This document shows positions 9,216-17,667 of a DNA stretch of 64,000 bases, piece by piece (the stretch's first letter is position 1; each line of letters starts with the position of its first letter). The stretch lies in contig NZ_JAQZBC010000001.1 of assembly GCF_029239295.1 (NCBI RefSeq), positions 186,001 through 250,000 on the forward strand, in the 5' to 3' direction. The DNA is from Sphingomonas sp. Its GTDB lineage: Bacteria > Pseudomonadota > Alphaproteobacteria > Sphingomonadales > Sphingomonadaceae. Below the pieces are notes generated by a model. It made no database searches and had not been told where the DNA came from. It was given only the letters and a program-made list of their open reading frames with translations. The translations under genes were made by a program, and so were the position numbers.

Positions 9216-10241
9216 ATGGCCACGACGATGAGGGCGGCGGTTGCGCGGCAGTTCAGCGCACCGCTGGTGATCGAGGAGCGGCCGGTGCCAACGCCAGGGC
9301 GCGGAGAGATTGTCGTCAAGATCGAGGCGACGGGCGTTTGCCATACCGATCTTCACGCGATCGGCGGCGACTGGCCCGTCAAACCAATCATGCCGCTGAT
9401 CCCAGGGCATGAGGGCGTGGGCTATGTGTCCGCAGTGGGCGCCGATGTGCCCGACGTGAAGGAAGGCGATGCAGTGGGCGTGCCATGGCTGTACGACGCG
9501 TGCGGTCGCTGCGAATATTGCCAGACTGGCTGGGAAACGCTGTGCGAGCAGCAGCGCAACAGCGGGTATAGCGTGAACGGAACCTATGCCGAATACTGCC
9601 TGGCGGACGCGAAGTTCGTGGGGCATTTGCCGCCGTCGCCGGACTTCGCGTCAATCGCCCCGATCCTGTGCGCCGGGGTGACGACCTACAAGGGGCTGAA
9701 GGAAACTGAGGCGAGGGCAGGTGAGTGGGTCGCCATTTCAGGCATCGGCGGGCTTGGTCATGTCGCCGTGCAATATGCCAAGGCGATGGGCCTCCACGTC
9801 GTGGCGCTGGATGTGGATGCCGACAAACTGGCGCTCGCCCGAGCGCTGGGGGCCGATGTGGTGGTGGATTGCAGACAGGGTGACGCCATCGAGCAAGTGA
9901 TGTCGGCGACCGGCGGCGGCGCTCATGGCGTGCTGGTCACCGCCGTATCGCCGCCGGCCTTTGCTCAGGCGATCGCCTGTACGCGCCGTCACGGGACCGT
10001 CGCGCTCGTCGGCCTGCCACCTGGCGATTTCCCGACCCCTATTTTCGATGTCGTGCTGAAGCGGATCACACTGCGCGGTTCGATCGTGGGTACGCGCCGC
10101 GATCTTTCGGAGGCGTTGGCCTTTGCCACCGAAGGCAAGGTGCGCCCCACGGTGGCCAGCGCGCCGCTGGATCAGGTGAACGACGTGCTGGACCGATTAC
10201 GGCAGGGCAAGATTGAAGGACGGATGGCGCTGATCCCCTGA
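9216..10241 (+). CDS. adhP: Zn-dependent alcohol dehydrogenase, AdhP type
   Basis: The protein is a 341-residue medium-chain dehydrogenase. Catalytic zinc ligands are Cys42 (GVCHTD) and His65-Glu66 (PGHEGVG), with the third ligand in the LCAGVTTYKGLK region. Structural-zinc cysteines are 96, 99, 102 and 110 (CGRCEYCQ through LC). The NAD-binding motif is GIGGLGHVAVQYAKAMG. It should interconvert primary alcohols and aldehydes, such as ethanol and acetaldehyde, with NAD(H). ATG 9216 follows a GGGAG element. The fit to AdhP is good; substrate range is inferred from the family. Confidence 0.9.
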   Translation: MATTMRAAVARQFSAPLVIEERPVPTPGRGEIVVKIEATGVCHTDLHAIGGDWPVKPIMPLIPGHEGVGYVSAVGADVPDVKEGDAVGVPWLYDACGRCEYCQTGWETLCEQQRNSGYSVNGTYAEYCLADAKFVGHLPPSPDFASIAPILCAGVTTYKGLKETEARAGEWVAISGIGGLGHVAVQYAKAMGLHVVALDVDADKLALARALGADVVVDCRQGDAIEQVMSATGGGAHGVLVTAVSPPAFAQAIACTRRHGTVALVGLPPGDFPTPIFDVVLKRITLRGSIVGTRRDLSEALAFATEGKVRPTVASAPLDQVNDVLDRLRQGKIEGRMALIP

Positions 10242-10366
10242 GCCGGGGAGAGGCAACCGGCGCGGACGCGATGGGTTGAAGAAGCAGGCGATCTGAAGTG
10301 AACTGGAAGGGTGACGATCACTGATCACCATTCCGGATCATTCAACTGGCAAAGGAAGACCGACCG

Positions 10367-10693
10367 ATGAAGCCAAGCTTGTTCCTCGCTCCCCTGCTGC
10401 TGCTGGTAGTACCCGCCTGCCAGGGAACCACCGTCACTGAGGAGGCGGAACAGATCAACGTCGGCAATTACGCGAAGGAAGTGCTGGCGCTTCCGCAGGG
10501 CGATTTGCGCATCGTGCTGTTCCGCGCGATCCAGGATGCTGGGCTGCCATGCCAGGGGGTCACCAGCGCTGAGTTGATCGGCACCGATCCCAATCGGCCG
10601 CAGTGGCGCGCGCAATGCACCGACGGCAATTATCACCTGGTGACCGTGGATCCGAACGGGACCGCGCTGGTGGTCAGTCGCAAGACGCCCTGA
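10367..10693 (+). CDS. Small putative lipoprotein
   Basis: The 108-residue protein starts with a signal peptide and lipobox (MKPSLFLAPLLLLVVPACQG), so it is predicted to be lipidated at Cys18. The mature part holds two further cysteines (LPCQG and AQCTDG) that could form a disulfide, and reads like a small secreted beta-domain. No family is recognised. It sits between adhP and the GH130 gene on the same strand. Confidence 0.75.
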   Translation: MKPSLFLAPLLLLVVPACQGTTVTEEAEQINVGNYAKEVLALPQGDLRIVLFRAIQDAGLPCQGVTSAELIGTDPNRPQWRAQCTDGNYHLVTVDPNGTALVVSRKTP

Positions 10694-10764
10694 CGTTCTT
10701 CAACCATCTCGGGCTGGAAGGGGCAGGGCGCACCGATCCGGACGAGCGATGAAGGGGACGGATC

Positions 10765-12042
10765 ATGTCAGAGGTGGTATTCCGCCCGAACCCATCGCAC
10801 GTCGTGCTGCGGCCGTTCACACCCGCGGACAACCCCTTCCCGACCCACGATCTGCCGCAACAGCGGACAATGATGGTGGTGAAGCGGGTGAGCGCGCTCG
10901 ATCCCGCATTGGTCACGCGTGAGTTGGAGACACTGAAGGGACAACTGAGCAAGCGGCACAGCCACGTCGACATGTTGCTGTCGCGCCGCTTCTACGCAGC
11001 CATCTCGCCATCAGGCGCCGCGCCGGAGCTTAGCGAGGAGCAGGTCGAGCTGATCGGCGGCTACCTGCTCGAGGAATATGCCGTCGAGGCGGCCGCGCTG
11101 TTCAACCCCAGCATCACCACCCACCCCGATCAGACTGATCTGCCAGCGGGCTCGATCCGCGTGCTGCTGACACTCCGCGCCGTCGGAGAGGGCCATGTAT
11201 CGTCGATCGTATTCCGGGTCGGCATCGTCGGACCGGGCGGGAAGGTATCCTTTTATTCCCCGGCGCCGCAGCTGGTGTCTGCCCATGCGAGCCGCATTCC
11301 CGGCGGGTCCAAGGATGATCCCGCCATCCGTTTTGAATGCGGGCCGGACCCCGATCTGTCGCGGTTCGTGCTGTTTCCCGTGGCGCCCGGGCACCGCCGC
11401 GGGTTGGAGGACCTGCGCCTGACGCGGTTCGTCGAAGACGACGGCAGCGTGACCTATTATGGAACCTATACGGGCGTGGGGCAGGACGCGATCCGGCAGG
11501 AATTGCTCCGCACCACCGATTTCCGCACCTTCGATCTCGTCCCGCTGGAAGGGCGCTACGCCCGCACCAAGGGCATGGCGCTGTTTCCCCGGCGAGTGGG
11601 CGGCTATTACGCGATGTTGGGACGGCAGGATCATGAGAATATCTGGCTGCTCATGTCCAACGATCTGTACCGCTGGAACAGCGGGCAAGTGATCATCAAG
11701 CCGCGCTGGCCATGGGAGTTCATCCAGATCGGCGTGTGCGGCCCGCCTATTGAGCTCGACCAAGGGTGGCTGCTCATCACTCACGGCGTCGGTACGATTC
11801 GCAGCTACAGCCTGGGCGCGTGCCTGCTCGACAAGGATGATCCCAGCAAGCTGCTGGCGCGAACCGAGCGGCCGATCCTGGTGCCGATGGACGACAATCG
11901 GGACGGCTATGTTCCCAACGTCATCTATAGCTGCGGGGCAATCGTCCATGATGGCTGGCTGATCCTGCCGCATGGCGTGGCGGATACCTATGCCACGGTA
12001 GTCGCGATGAAGGTTGCAGACTTGCTCGCGCAAATGCGCTGA
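10765..12042 (+). CDS. Glycoside hydrolase family 130-like protein (mannoside phosphorylase/glycosidase family)
   Basis: The protein has 425 residues. The second half carries the five-bladed propeller features of GH130: GLEDLRLTRFVEDDG, YYGTYTG, ARTKGMALFPRRVGGYYAMLGRQDHENIWLLMSNDL-type blades, then ELDQGWLLITHGVG. These contain the acidic and His/Arg residues used for sugar and phosphate binding. Family members phosphorolyse or hydrolyse beta-mannosidic links. An N-terminal extension of about 150 residues is typical of the longer bacterial forms. It lies directly upstream of PEP synthase with a 56-base gap, suggesting co-expression. No signal peptide, so cytoplasmic. Confidence 0.82.
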   Translation: MSEVVFRPNPSHVVLRPFTPADNPFPTHDLPQQRTMMVVKRVSALDPALVTRELETLKGQLSKRHSHVDMLLSRRFYAAISPSGAAPELSEEQVELIGGYLLEEYAVEAAALFNPSITTHPDQTDLPAGSIRVLLTLRAVGEGHVSSIVFRVGIVGPGGKVSFYSPAPQLVSAHASRIPGGSKDDPAIRFECGPDPDLSRFVLFPVAPGHRRGLEDLRLTRFVEDDGSVTYYGTYTGVGQDAIRQELLRTTDFRTFDLVPLEGRYARTKGMALFPRRVGGYYAMLGRQDHENIWLLMSNDLYRWNSGQVIIKPRWPWEFIQIGVCGPPIELDQGWLLITHGVGTIRSYSLGACLLDKDDPSKLLARTERPILVPMDDNRDGYVPNVIYSCGAIVHDGWLILPHGVADTYATVVAMKVADLLAQMR

Positions 12043-12098
12043 TCTGCCACGTACAATTGCGGATGTTGGACGCCGGCGGTGTCAGGCAGCGTACGACC

Positions 12099-14531
12099 AT
12101 GACCGACATGATCGAGGGCGGAGCCCGTGACCAGGATGGCCGCCAGGCCAGCCTGATCGTCTCACTGGATGAATTGCGCGCCGGCGACGTGCCGTTGGTC
12201 GGCGGCAAGAATGCCTCGCTGGGCGAGATGCTGCACGCGCTGAAGGGGCGTGGCATCCGGGTGCCTGAGGGTTTCGCCACCACCGCTAACGCCTATCGCC
12301 ACGTGCTGTCGGCTGCCCGTATCGGTGACCAGATCGCGGAATCGATCGCGGCGATGCGCGCAGGCCGTGCAACGCTGGTGGAGACGGGGGAGGCGATCCG
12401 TCTCCAGTTCCTTGAGGCCGAGCTGCCAGCGGATCTCGCCGAGGGGATCGTGACCGCTTATCGCGACCTTGGCCGCCGCCATGGCATCGACCGTCCGTCG
12501 GTCGCCGTCCGGTCAAGCGCCACCGCAGAGGACTTGCCCGACGCGAGCTTCGCCGGGCAGCAGGAGACATTCCTGAACGTGCGCGGCGAGCGCGGGCTGC
12601 TGGATGCGTGCCGTCGGTGCTACGCCTCTTTGTTCACCAATCGCGCGATCAGTTATCGCGAGGCGAAGGGGTTCGATCACCAGTCGATCGCTTTGTCGAT
12701 CGGTGTCCAGTTGATGGTGCGGTCCGACCTTGCCGGATCGGGCGTGATGTTCACGCTAGATCCCGAAACCGGCTTCCCCAAGGTGGCGGTGGTCAGCGCG
12801 GCCTGGGGACTGGGCGAAACGGTGGTGCAGGGCAGCGTCGACCCCGACATCTTCACGGTGTTCAAGCCGCTGGCCAATGATGCCCATCTGGTGCCCATCG
12901 TCGAGCGCAAGCTGGGCGCCAAGGCGCAGAAGATGATCTTCCACCAGGGAGGCAGCGCGCGCACCAAGACGGTGGAAACCTCGCACTTCGAACGCGCCCG
13001 TTTCGTGCTGTCGGATGCCGAGGTACTTCAGCTGACCCGCTGGGCCGTGCTGATCGAGGAGCATTACGGCCGCCCAATGGACATCGAATGGGCGAAGGAC
13101 GGCGAGACTGAGGAGCTGTTTATCGTGCAGGCGCGCCCGGAAACGGTGCAGTCGGCGCGGCATGGTCAGGTCATGCGGACATGGCACCTGCAGGAGCGCG
13201 GCCCGGTGCTGACCACTGGCGCGGCCGTCGGCGACATGATCTGTTCGGGCCAGGCCTGCATCATCCGCTCGCCCACAGACATTGGCGCTTTCAGGGACGG
13301 GTCGATACTGATCGCGGAGAACACCGATCCCGACTGGGTGCCGATCATGCGGCGAGCGGCCGGCATCATCACCAATCACGGTGGCACTACGAGCCATGCC
13401 GCCATCGTCAGCCGCGAACTGGGCGTTCCTGCCGTGGTGGGTACAGGCAATGCCACTGCGGTGATCGAGGATGGAGCCGAGATCACGCTGTCGTGCGGCG
13501 AAGGCGACACGGGAAGGGTCTATGCCGGGGCGCTGGCGTTCACCACCGATGAGATTGCCGTCGCCGACTTGCCCCCTGTGCGCACTGAGTTGATGATCAA
13601 CTCAGGCGATCCGGCGCAGGCGTTCCGCTGGTGGCGGTTGCCGATCAAGGGCGTGGGCCTGGCGCGAATGGAGTTCATCGTTTCCACGCTGATCAAGGTG
13701 CACCCGATGGCCCTGGTGCATCCCGAGCAGGTAAGCGATCCCGAGGAGCGGCGTGCGATCGATCAGTTGATCGCGGGCCATGTCAGCGGCGCCGACTTCT
13801 TCGTCGAGACGCTGGCGAGCGGGATAGCCAAGATTGCAGCGGGACAGATGCCCCGCCCGGTGATCGTGCGGCTTAGCGATTTCAAGACCAATGAATATCG
13901 CCACCTGCTGGGCGGCGCGGCGTTCGAACCGGTCGAGGCCAACCCGATGCTCGGTTTCCGCGGCGCCTCGCGCTACGCCCATCCGCGCTACCGCGACGGC
14001 TTTGCGCTGGAATGCCGCGCGCTGCGCCGGGCGCGTGAGGTGATGGGGATGACCAACATCATCGTCATGGTGCCGTTCTGCCGCACGATCGCGGAGGCAG
14101 AGGCGGTGCTGGCGGAAATGTCGCGCCATGGGCTGGAGCGATCCGAGCGCGGGCTGCAGATCTACATGATGTGCGAGGTGCCATCGAACGTCGTGCTGGC
14201 GGAGGAATTCAGCCAGCGTTTCGACGGGTTCTCGATCGGCAGCAACGACCTGACGCAACTGATGTTGGGTGCCGATCGCGATTCGGATCTGTTGTCGGAG
14301 CTGTTCGATGAGCGCGATCCCGCGGTGCTGCGCACGATCGGCGACTTCATCCGGCGCGCGCACGTCGCCGGCCGAAAGGTCGGTATTTGCGGACAGGCGC
14401 CGAGCGACCATCCCGAATTCGCCGCCTTCCTAGTCAGCGAGAAGATCGATTCGATTTCGCTGAACCCGGATTCGTTCGTGAAGACGCTTCGGCATGTCGC
14501 AAAGGCGGAAGAGACCTTTGCCGGTCGATGA
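12099..14531 (+). CDS. ppsA: Phosphoenolpyruvate synthase
   Basis: The protein has about 810 residues with the three PEP-synthase parts: an N-terminal ATP-grasp domain (GGKNASLGEML, SSATAEDLPDASFAGQQETFLN), the phosphohistidine swivel domain (TNHGGTTSHAAIVSRELGVPAVVG; His in TSHA) and the C-terminal PEP/pyruvate barrel (GICGQAPSD). It makes PEP from pyruvate and ATP for gluconeogenesis. The frame is open upstream to a TTG at 12057 and ATG 12063. ATG 12099 (MTDMIEGG) is chosen on family N-terminal length, without a strong ribosome site. It overlaps the PfkB kinase gene by 4 bases. Confidence 0.9.
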   Translation: MTDMIEGGARDQDGRQASLIVSLDELRAGDVPLVGGKNASLGEMLHALKGRGIRVPEGFATTANAYRHVLSAARIGDQIAESIAAMRAGRATLVETGEAIRLQFLEAELPADLAEGIVTAYRDLGRRHGIDRPSVAVRSSATAEDLPDASFAGQQETFLNVRGERGLLDACRRCYASLFTNRAISYREAKGFDHQSIALSIGVQLMVRSDLAGSGVMFTLDPETGFPKVAVVSAAWGLGETVVQGSVDPDIFTVFKPLANDAHLVPIVERKLGAKAQKMIFHQGGSARTKTVETSHFERARFVLSDAEVLQLTRWAVLIEEHYGRPMDIEWAKDGETEELFIVQARPETVQSARHGQVMRTWHLQERGPVLTTGAAVGDMICSGQACIIRSPTDIGAFRDGSILIAENTDPDWVPIMRRAAGIITNHGGTTSHAAIVSRELGVPAVVGTGNATAVIEDGAEITLSCGEGDTGRVYAGALAFTTDEIAVADLPPVRTELMINSGDPAQAFRWWRLPIKGVGLARMEFIVSTLIKVHPMALVHPEQVSDPEERRAIDQLIAGHVSGADFFVETLASGIAKIAAGQMPRPVIVRLSDFKTNEYRHLLGGAAFEPVEANPMLGFRGASRYAHPRYRDGFALECRALRRAREVMGMTNIIVMVPFCRTIAEAEAVLAEMSRHGLERSERGLQIYMMCEVPSNVVLAEEFSQRFDGFSIGSNDLTQLMLGADRDSDLLSELFDERDPAVLRTIGDFIRRAHVAGRKVGICGQAPSDHPEFAAFLVSEKIDSISLNPDSFVKTLRHVAKAEETFAGR

Positions 14532-15499
14532 TGGCGAAGGTCGTCACGCTCACGCTCAACCCCGCGCTTGATGTCAGCACGTCCACGCCCGAGGTGCGGC
14601 CGACCGACAAGCTGCGTTGTGCCGAACCCGCTTATTATGCCGGCGGTGGCGGGATCAATGTCGCCAATCTGATCCACGCGCTGGGCGGCAACGTGCTGGC
14701 GGTGGTGACCGCAGGGGGTCCGTTTCGCGCGCGGTTCGAGGATCTGCTGCTGCGCACCGGGACCCCTTTCGCGTTCATCCCGATCGCGGGCGACACTCGC
14801 GCAAACCTGACCGTCACCGAGGCGCGCAGCGGCGCGGAATATCGCTTCGTGATGCCCGGCCCGGTGCTGAGCGCGACAGAACAGCAGAGCTGTGTCGACC
14901 GGGTCATGGCCGTGCGCCCACCGCCCGAGTTTGTGGTGATCAGCGGCAGCCCGCCACCCGGGGTGGGTCCCGAACTGATCCAGCAGCTGAGCGACTGGTG
15001 CGACAAGGTGGCGGCGCGGCTGATCCTGGACCTGCCGGGGGAGCATCTGCGTACCAGCGGCACGCGACGGGCCTATATGATCAAGCCCAATCTGCGCGAA
15101 CTGGAACTGCTGGTTGGTCGCAAGCTGATCGGCGAGGAAGAAGAGGCCGCGGCGGCGGTGGGACTGGTGGAGGCGGGCTTTGCCGATGCGGTGCTCGTGT
15201 CGCTCGGCCCCCGCGGCGCCTTGTTAGCGACGGAGGGCGGTGCCGAGCGTATCGCCGCACCGGCAGTGGAGGTGCGCAGCGCGGTGGGTGCCGGCGACGC
15301 GATGGTCGCCGCGGTGACATGGGCGCTGTCGCAGGGATGCCCGGTGGCGGAGGCTGCGCGGTTCGGCGTGGCTGCCGGCTCCGCGACTCTATCGACTGAT
15401 GGTACCCAGATCGCGCCGCCGGAGATGATCTTCGGTCTGTTCGAAGCGCTGCGGCCGGCGCGTTCGGTGCTGGCGACCAAGTCTCACCGGGGTCGCTGA
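14528..15499 (+). CDS. PfkB-family hexose-phosphate kinase (phosphofructokinase type)
   Basis: The 323-residue protein belongs to the ribokinase/PfkB fold. Visible motifs are the N-terminal TLTLNPALDVS, the substrate-binding GGGGINVANLIHALGG and the C-terminal anion-hole motif AVGAGDAMVAAV with its catalytic Asp. The opening TLNPALD is characteristic of 6-phosphofructokinase II and 1-phosphofructokinase. ATG 14528 overlaps the PEP-synthase stop (ATGA); ATG 14531 is the alternative. A glycolytic kinase coupled to the gluconeogenic PEP synthase is unusual unless the pair is stress-controlled. Confidence 0.87.
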   Translation: MMAKVVTLTLNPALDVSTSTPEVRPTDKLRCAEPAYYAGGGGINVANLIHALGGNVLAVVTAGGPFRARFEDLLLRTGTPFAFIPIAGDTRANLTVTEARSGAEYRFVMPGPVLSATEQQSCVDRVMAVRPPPEFVVISGSPPPGVGPELIQQLSDWCDKVAARLILDLPGEHLRTSGTRRAYMIKPNLRELELLVGRKLIGEEEEAAAAVGLVEAGFADAVLVSLGPRGALLATEGGAERIAAPAVEVRSAVGAGDAMVAAVTWALSQGCPVAEAARFGVAAGSATLSTDGTQIAPPEMIFGLFEALRPARSVLATKSHRGR

Positions 15500-15576
15500 G
15501 CGTCGATCGGGACTCTACGTAATTCCTTTTCGGGGGGCGGCTTTAAGATCAGAATCGGTTCAGTTCAGAGGATCCG

Positions 15577-15735
15577 ATGCCAAGCGACGTCGAATATGCC
15601 ATCTTCCGTGCGCGCGCCGAATTGGCGATGGTACGCCGGGCGCGCAGTACGGAGGCGCGTACCGCTCATCTGGAGTTGGCGCGCCGCTATCTGGCGCGAT
15701 GCCCCGGCGATGCGCCGGTGCGCGACCTGCGCTGA
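15577..15735 (+). CDS. Small basic protein, 52 residues
   Basis: A short frame runs from ATG (MPSDVEYAIFRARAELAMV) to TGA at 15733-15735. The product is Arg/Ala-rich and helical in character (ARRYLARCPGDAPVRDLR). Codon use is strongly GC-biased at third positions, like the surrounding host genes, which favours a real gene. No function is recognised. Confidence 0.55.
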   Translation: MPSDVEYAIFRARAELAMVRRARSTEARTAHLELARRYLARCPGDAPVRDLR

Positions 15736-16128
15736 ACAGAGCGCGCCGTACGCTACGTTCGGCGCGGGCCGTGACCATCGTCTGTTCGCCAATCCGGCAC
15801 CATCCGATTGCTCCCGATCCTGACCGTCTATTGACGGTGCAGGTTGCCGCCTCGGCTGGCTGCCCTCCTTTGCCGAGGCGGCGGCGCCATCTAGGCGCGC
15901 ACCCTCCATCGATGCACTACGTAAATAACCCTAAAGATCAGAATAGCTCAGCTGGGCCGAGACCTTAGCGTGACCAGCGATCTGATCTGCGAAATATTTT
16001 CCTGGCTTTCGTATCTGGAGGCAAACGGCGCTGCTCAACTTTCAGCGGATCCTGTCCCGGGCACCTGTTGAACTGTACCCTCGAGCAAACACGGCGCGAT
16101 CATGTGGCCAGCGGCCACACGCGGGACA
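15736..16128. other. Gene-free host flank left of the island
   Basis: No gene is seen in these 393 bases. Two hairpins are present: an 11-bp perfect inverted repeat GCCGCCTCGGC/GCCGAGGCGGC (15846-15856 and 15872-15882), and TGTGGCC/GGCCACA (16103-16109 and 16113-16119). The second lies 10 bases beyond the tRNA remnant, on the side where the original tRNA transcript would have ended, so it may have been its terminator. Confidence 0.55.
15846..15882. terminator. 11-bp GC-rich hairpin, possible terminator
   Basis: GCCGCCTCGGC and GCCGAGGCGGC form a perfect 11-bp stem with a 15-base loop. There is no T-run on either side, so intrinsic termination is only possible, not shown. It lies after the small 52-residue gene. 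Confidence 0.35.
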
Positions 16129-16173
16129 TGGCGCGCCCGGCAGGAATCGAACCTGCGGCCCCAAGCTTAGAAG
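16129..16173 (-). pseudogene. Displaced 3' half of host tRNA-Arg (left attachment region)
   Basis: Read on the minus strand this is the anticodon loop (from CTTCTAA), the 3' anticodon stem, the variable loop, a T-arm (GCAGG/CCTGC) and the acceptor end CGGGCGC-G-CCA. The 5' half of a tRNA is absent. The acceptor and anticodon parts match the intact tRNA-Arg at 39894-39970, but the T-stem differs. The natural reading is that this is the original 3' half, cut off by integration of the island to its right. Confidence 0.85.
16157..16173. repeat. Left attachment core (attL)
   Basis: The 17-base sequence GGCCCCAAGCTTAGAAG occurs here and again at 39922-39938, in the same orientation. It covers the tRNA-Arg segment from the variable loop to the anticodon loop. 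Sequence identity stops on both sides, as expected for the crossover core of a tyrosine integrase. Confidence 0.85.
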
Positions 16174-16269
16174 CGAAAGGGTGCGCCGAGGCGGGTTAAC
16201 GGTTCACGGAGGAAAACCGCCACTTTCCTTCCCATTGTTTCCTTATTGTTCCTGTTGTTTCCCATTGCC

Positions 16270-16304
16270 GTGATTGCTGGGTGCTTGCTAGCGTGATTGC
16301 TATG
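16270..16304. repeat. Candidate integrase arm-type sites at left end
   Basis: A 22-base motif starting GTGATTGCTGGG and ending GCTTGCTAG (16270-16291) is followed at once by GTGATTGCTATG (16293-16304). The first matches 20 of 22 bases of a motif at 39814-39835 near the other end. The second copy overlaps the integrase start codon, so integrase binding here could also repress its own gene. Just upstream (about 16225-16267) are repeated TTTCC and CCATTG blocks. Confidence 0.6.
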
Positions 16305-17606
16305 GCAAGCGCGCGGATCACGAAAACAGCAGTCGAGAGCATCCAGCCGGGTAAGTCCGACGTGTTCGTCTGGGATGCCGGGGACCGGTCGATCAAAGGC
16401 TTCGGCGTGAAGGTCACGCCGAGCGGTTCTCGCATCTACGTGTTCCAGTATCGGCTCGGCGGCCGTGGATCGAAGACGTCGCGGTTCACGATCGGGAAGC
16501 ATGGCGTTTGGACTGCCGACCGGGCGCGCGCGGAAGCCGAGCGGCTGGCGCGTTTGGTGGGGCAGGGGGGTGATCCCTCCGCGGACAAGAAGGAGCGCCG
16601 ACGCCAGGCTGTCGATCTCGCGTTTGACGCATATGCGCGCGATCGCTTCCTCGCCGGATACGCGAAAACGGAGTGGGCTCGATCCTACGGCTTGGCCGAA
16701 CGCTCACTCCGGCTCCATGCGATCCCAGCGCTCGGCAGCACACCGCTGCCCAAGATCAAGAAGGCGGACATATCGGCGCTGTTCGATCGGTTGCCGGCGA
16801 CGAATGCCGGCACGCGGCGCAACACCTTCACTGTACTGCGGCGTCTGTTCCGGGTGGCGGTGTCGCGCGGCGATATCGAACGCTCGCCGATGGAGGGCTA
16901 TGAGCCGCCGCGCGCGCCTGCATCCCGCGATCGCGTTCTGACCGACGACGAGCTGGTGACGATATGGAAGGCGGCTGGCACGTTGGGATATCCGTTCGGA
17001 CCATACTTCCAGATCCTGCTACTCACCGGCCAGCGGCGCGAAGAGGTGGCTGGGCTGGAATGGAGCGAGCTGCAGCGAGATGCCGCTCTGTGGACGCTGC
17101 CCGCCGCGCGGGCGAAGAACGACGTCGCGCACTTAGTCCATCTCACCGATGCGGTCGTCGAGATCCTCGACAGCATGCCGGGTGTGACCCGCGCGGCTGG
17201 CAAGGTGAAGTGGCCGCGTAAGGGCTTGGTTTTCACGACGAACGGGAAGACGTCGGTGTCGGGCTATTCGAAGGCTAAGGCTCGGCTTGAGAGGGCGATC
17301 GATGACGTCCTCAAAGAGGAGGCCGGGGCAGGGGGCGATCCCCCGCCGTTCGCAGCGTGGCGCGTGCACGATCTGCGGCGAACGTTGGCGACTGGGCTGC
17401 AAAGGCTCGGTGTGCGCTTTGAGGTGACTGAGGCGGTGCTCAATCACGTCAGCGGTGCGAAGTCGGGCGTGGCGGGTGTGTATCAGCGGCATGACTGGCG
17501 GGACGAGAAGAGGGCGGCGCTCGAGGCGTGGGGGCGCCATGTGGCGCAACTGCTTGAGCCGGCAGCGGCCAGCAATGTTGTGCCGATCAATCTAGCGGCG
17601 CGGTGA
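16302..17606 (+). CDS. int: Tyrosine integrase, P4 type
   Basis: The protein has about 434 residues. An N-terminal arm-binding DUF4102-like domain (ITKTAVESIQPGKSDVFVWD through KGFGVKVTPSG) is followed by a core-binding SAM-like domain (about 100-200). The catalytic domain carries Arg in LTGQRREEVAGLEW, HDLRRT (His-x-x-Arg), and the nucleophile Tyr in GVYQRHDW. It should catalyse integration and excision between the two 17-bp cores. The frame is open to GTG 16281; ATG 16302 is preferred. The gene abuts attL, as usual for tRNA-targeting elements. Confidence 0.92.
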   Translation: MASARITKTAVESIQPGKSDVFVWDAGDRSIKGFGVKVTPSGSRIYVFQYRLGGRGSKTSRFTIGKHGVWTADRARAEAERLARLVGQGGDPSADKKERRRQAVDLAFDAYARDRFLAGYAKTEWARSYGLAERSLRLHAIPALGSTPLPKIKKADISALFDRLPATNAGTRRNTFTVLRRLFRVAVSRGDIERSPMEGYEPPRAPASRDRVLTDDELVTIWKAAGTLGYPFGPYFQILLLTGQRREEVAGLEWSELQRDAALWTLPAARAKNDVAHLVHLTDAVVEILDSMPGVTRAAGKVKWPRKGLVFTTNGKTSVSGYSKAKARLERAIDDVLKEEAGAGGDPPPFAAWRVHDLRRTLATGLQRLGVRFEVTEAVLNHVSGAKSGVAGVYQRHDWRDEKRAALEAWGRHVAQLLEPAAASNVVPINLAAR

Positions 17607-17667
17607 GGATGGCCGCAAAGATCTCGAGCGGAGGCACACACCCCTGCTTCTACGGCCAAACATGAGT

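Noticed and set aside
15542..15945. Short repeated AAGATCAGAAT near 15546 and 15934
   Set aside because: Only 11 bases, no associated structure; could be chance.
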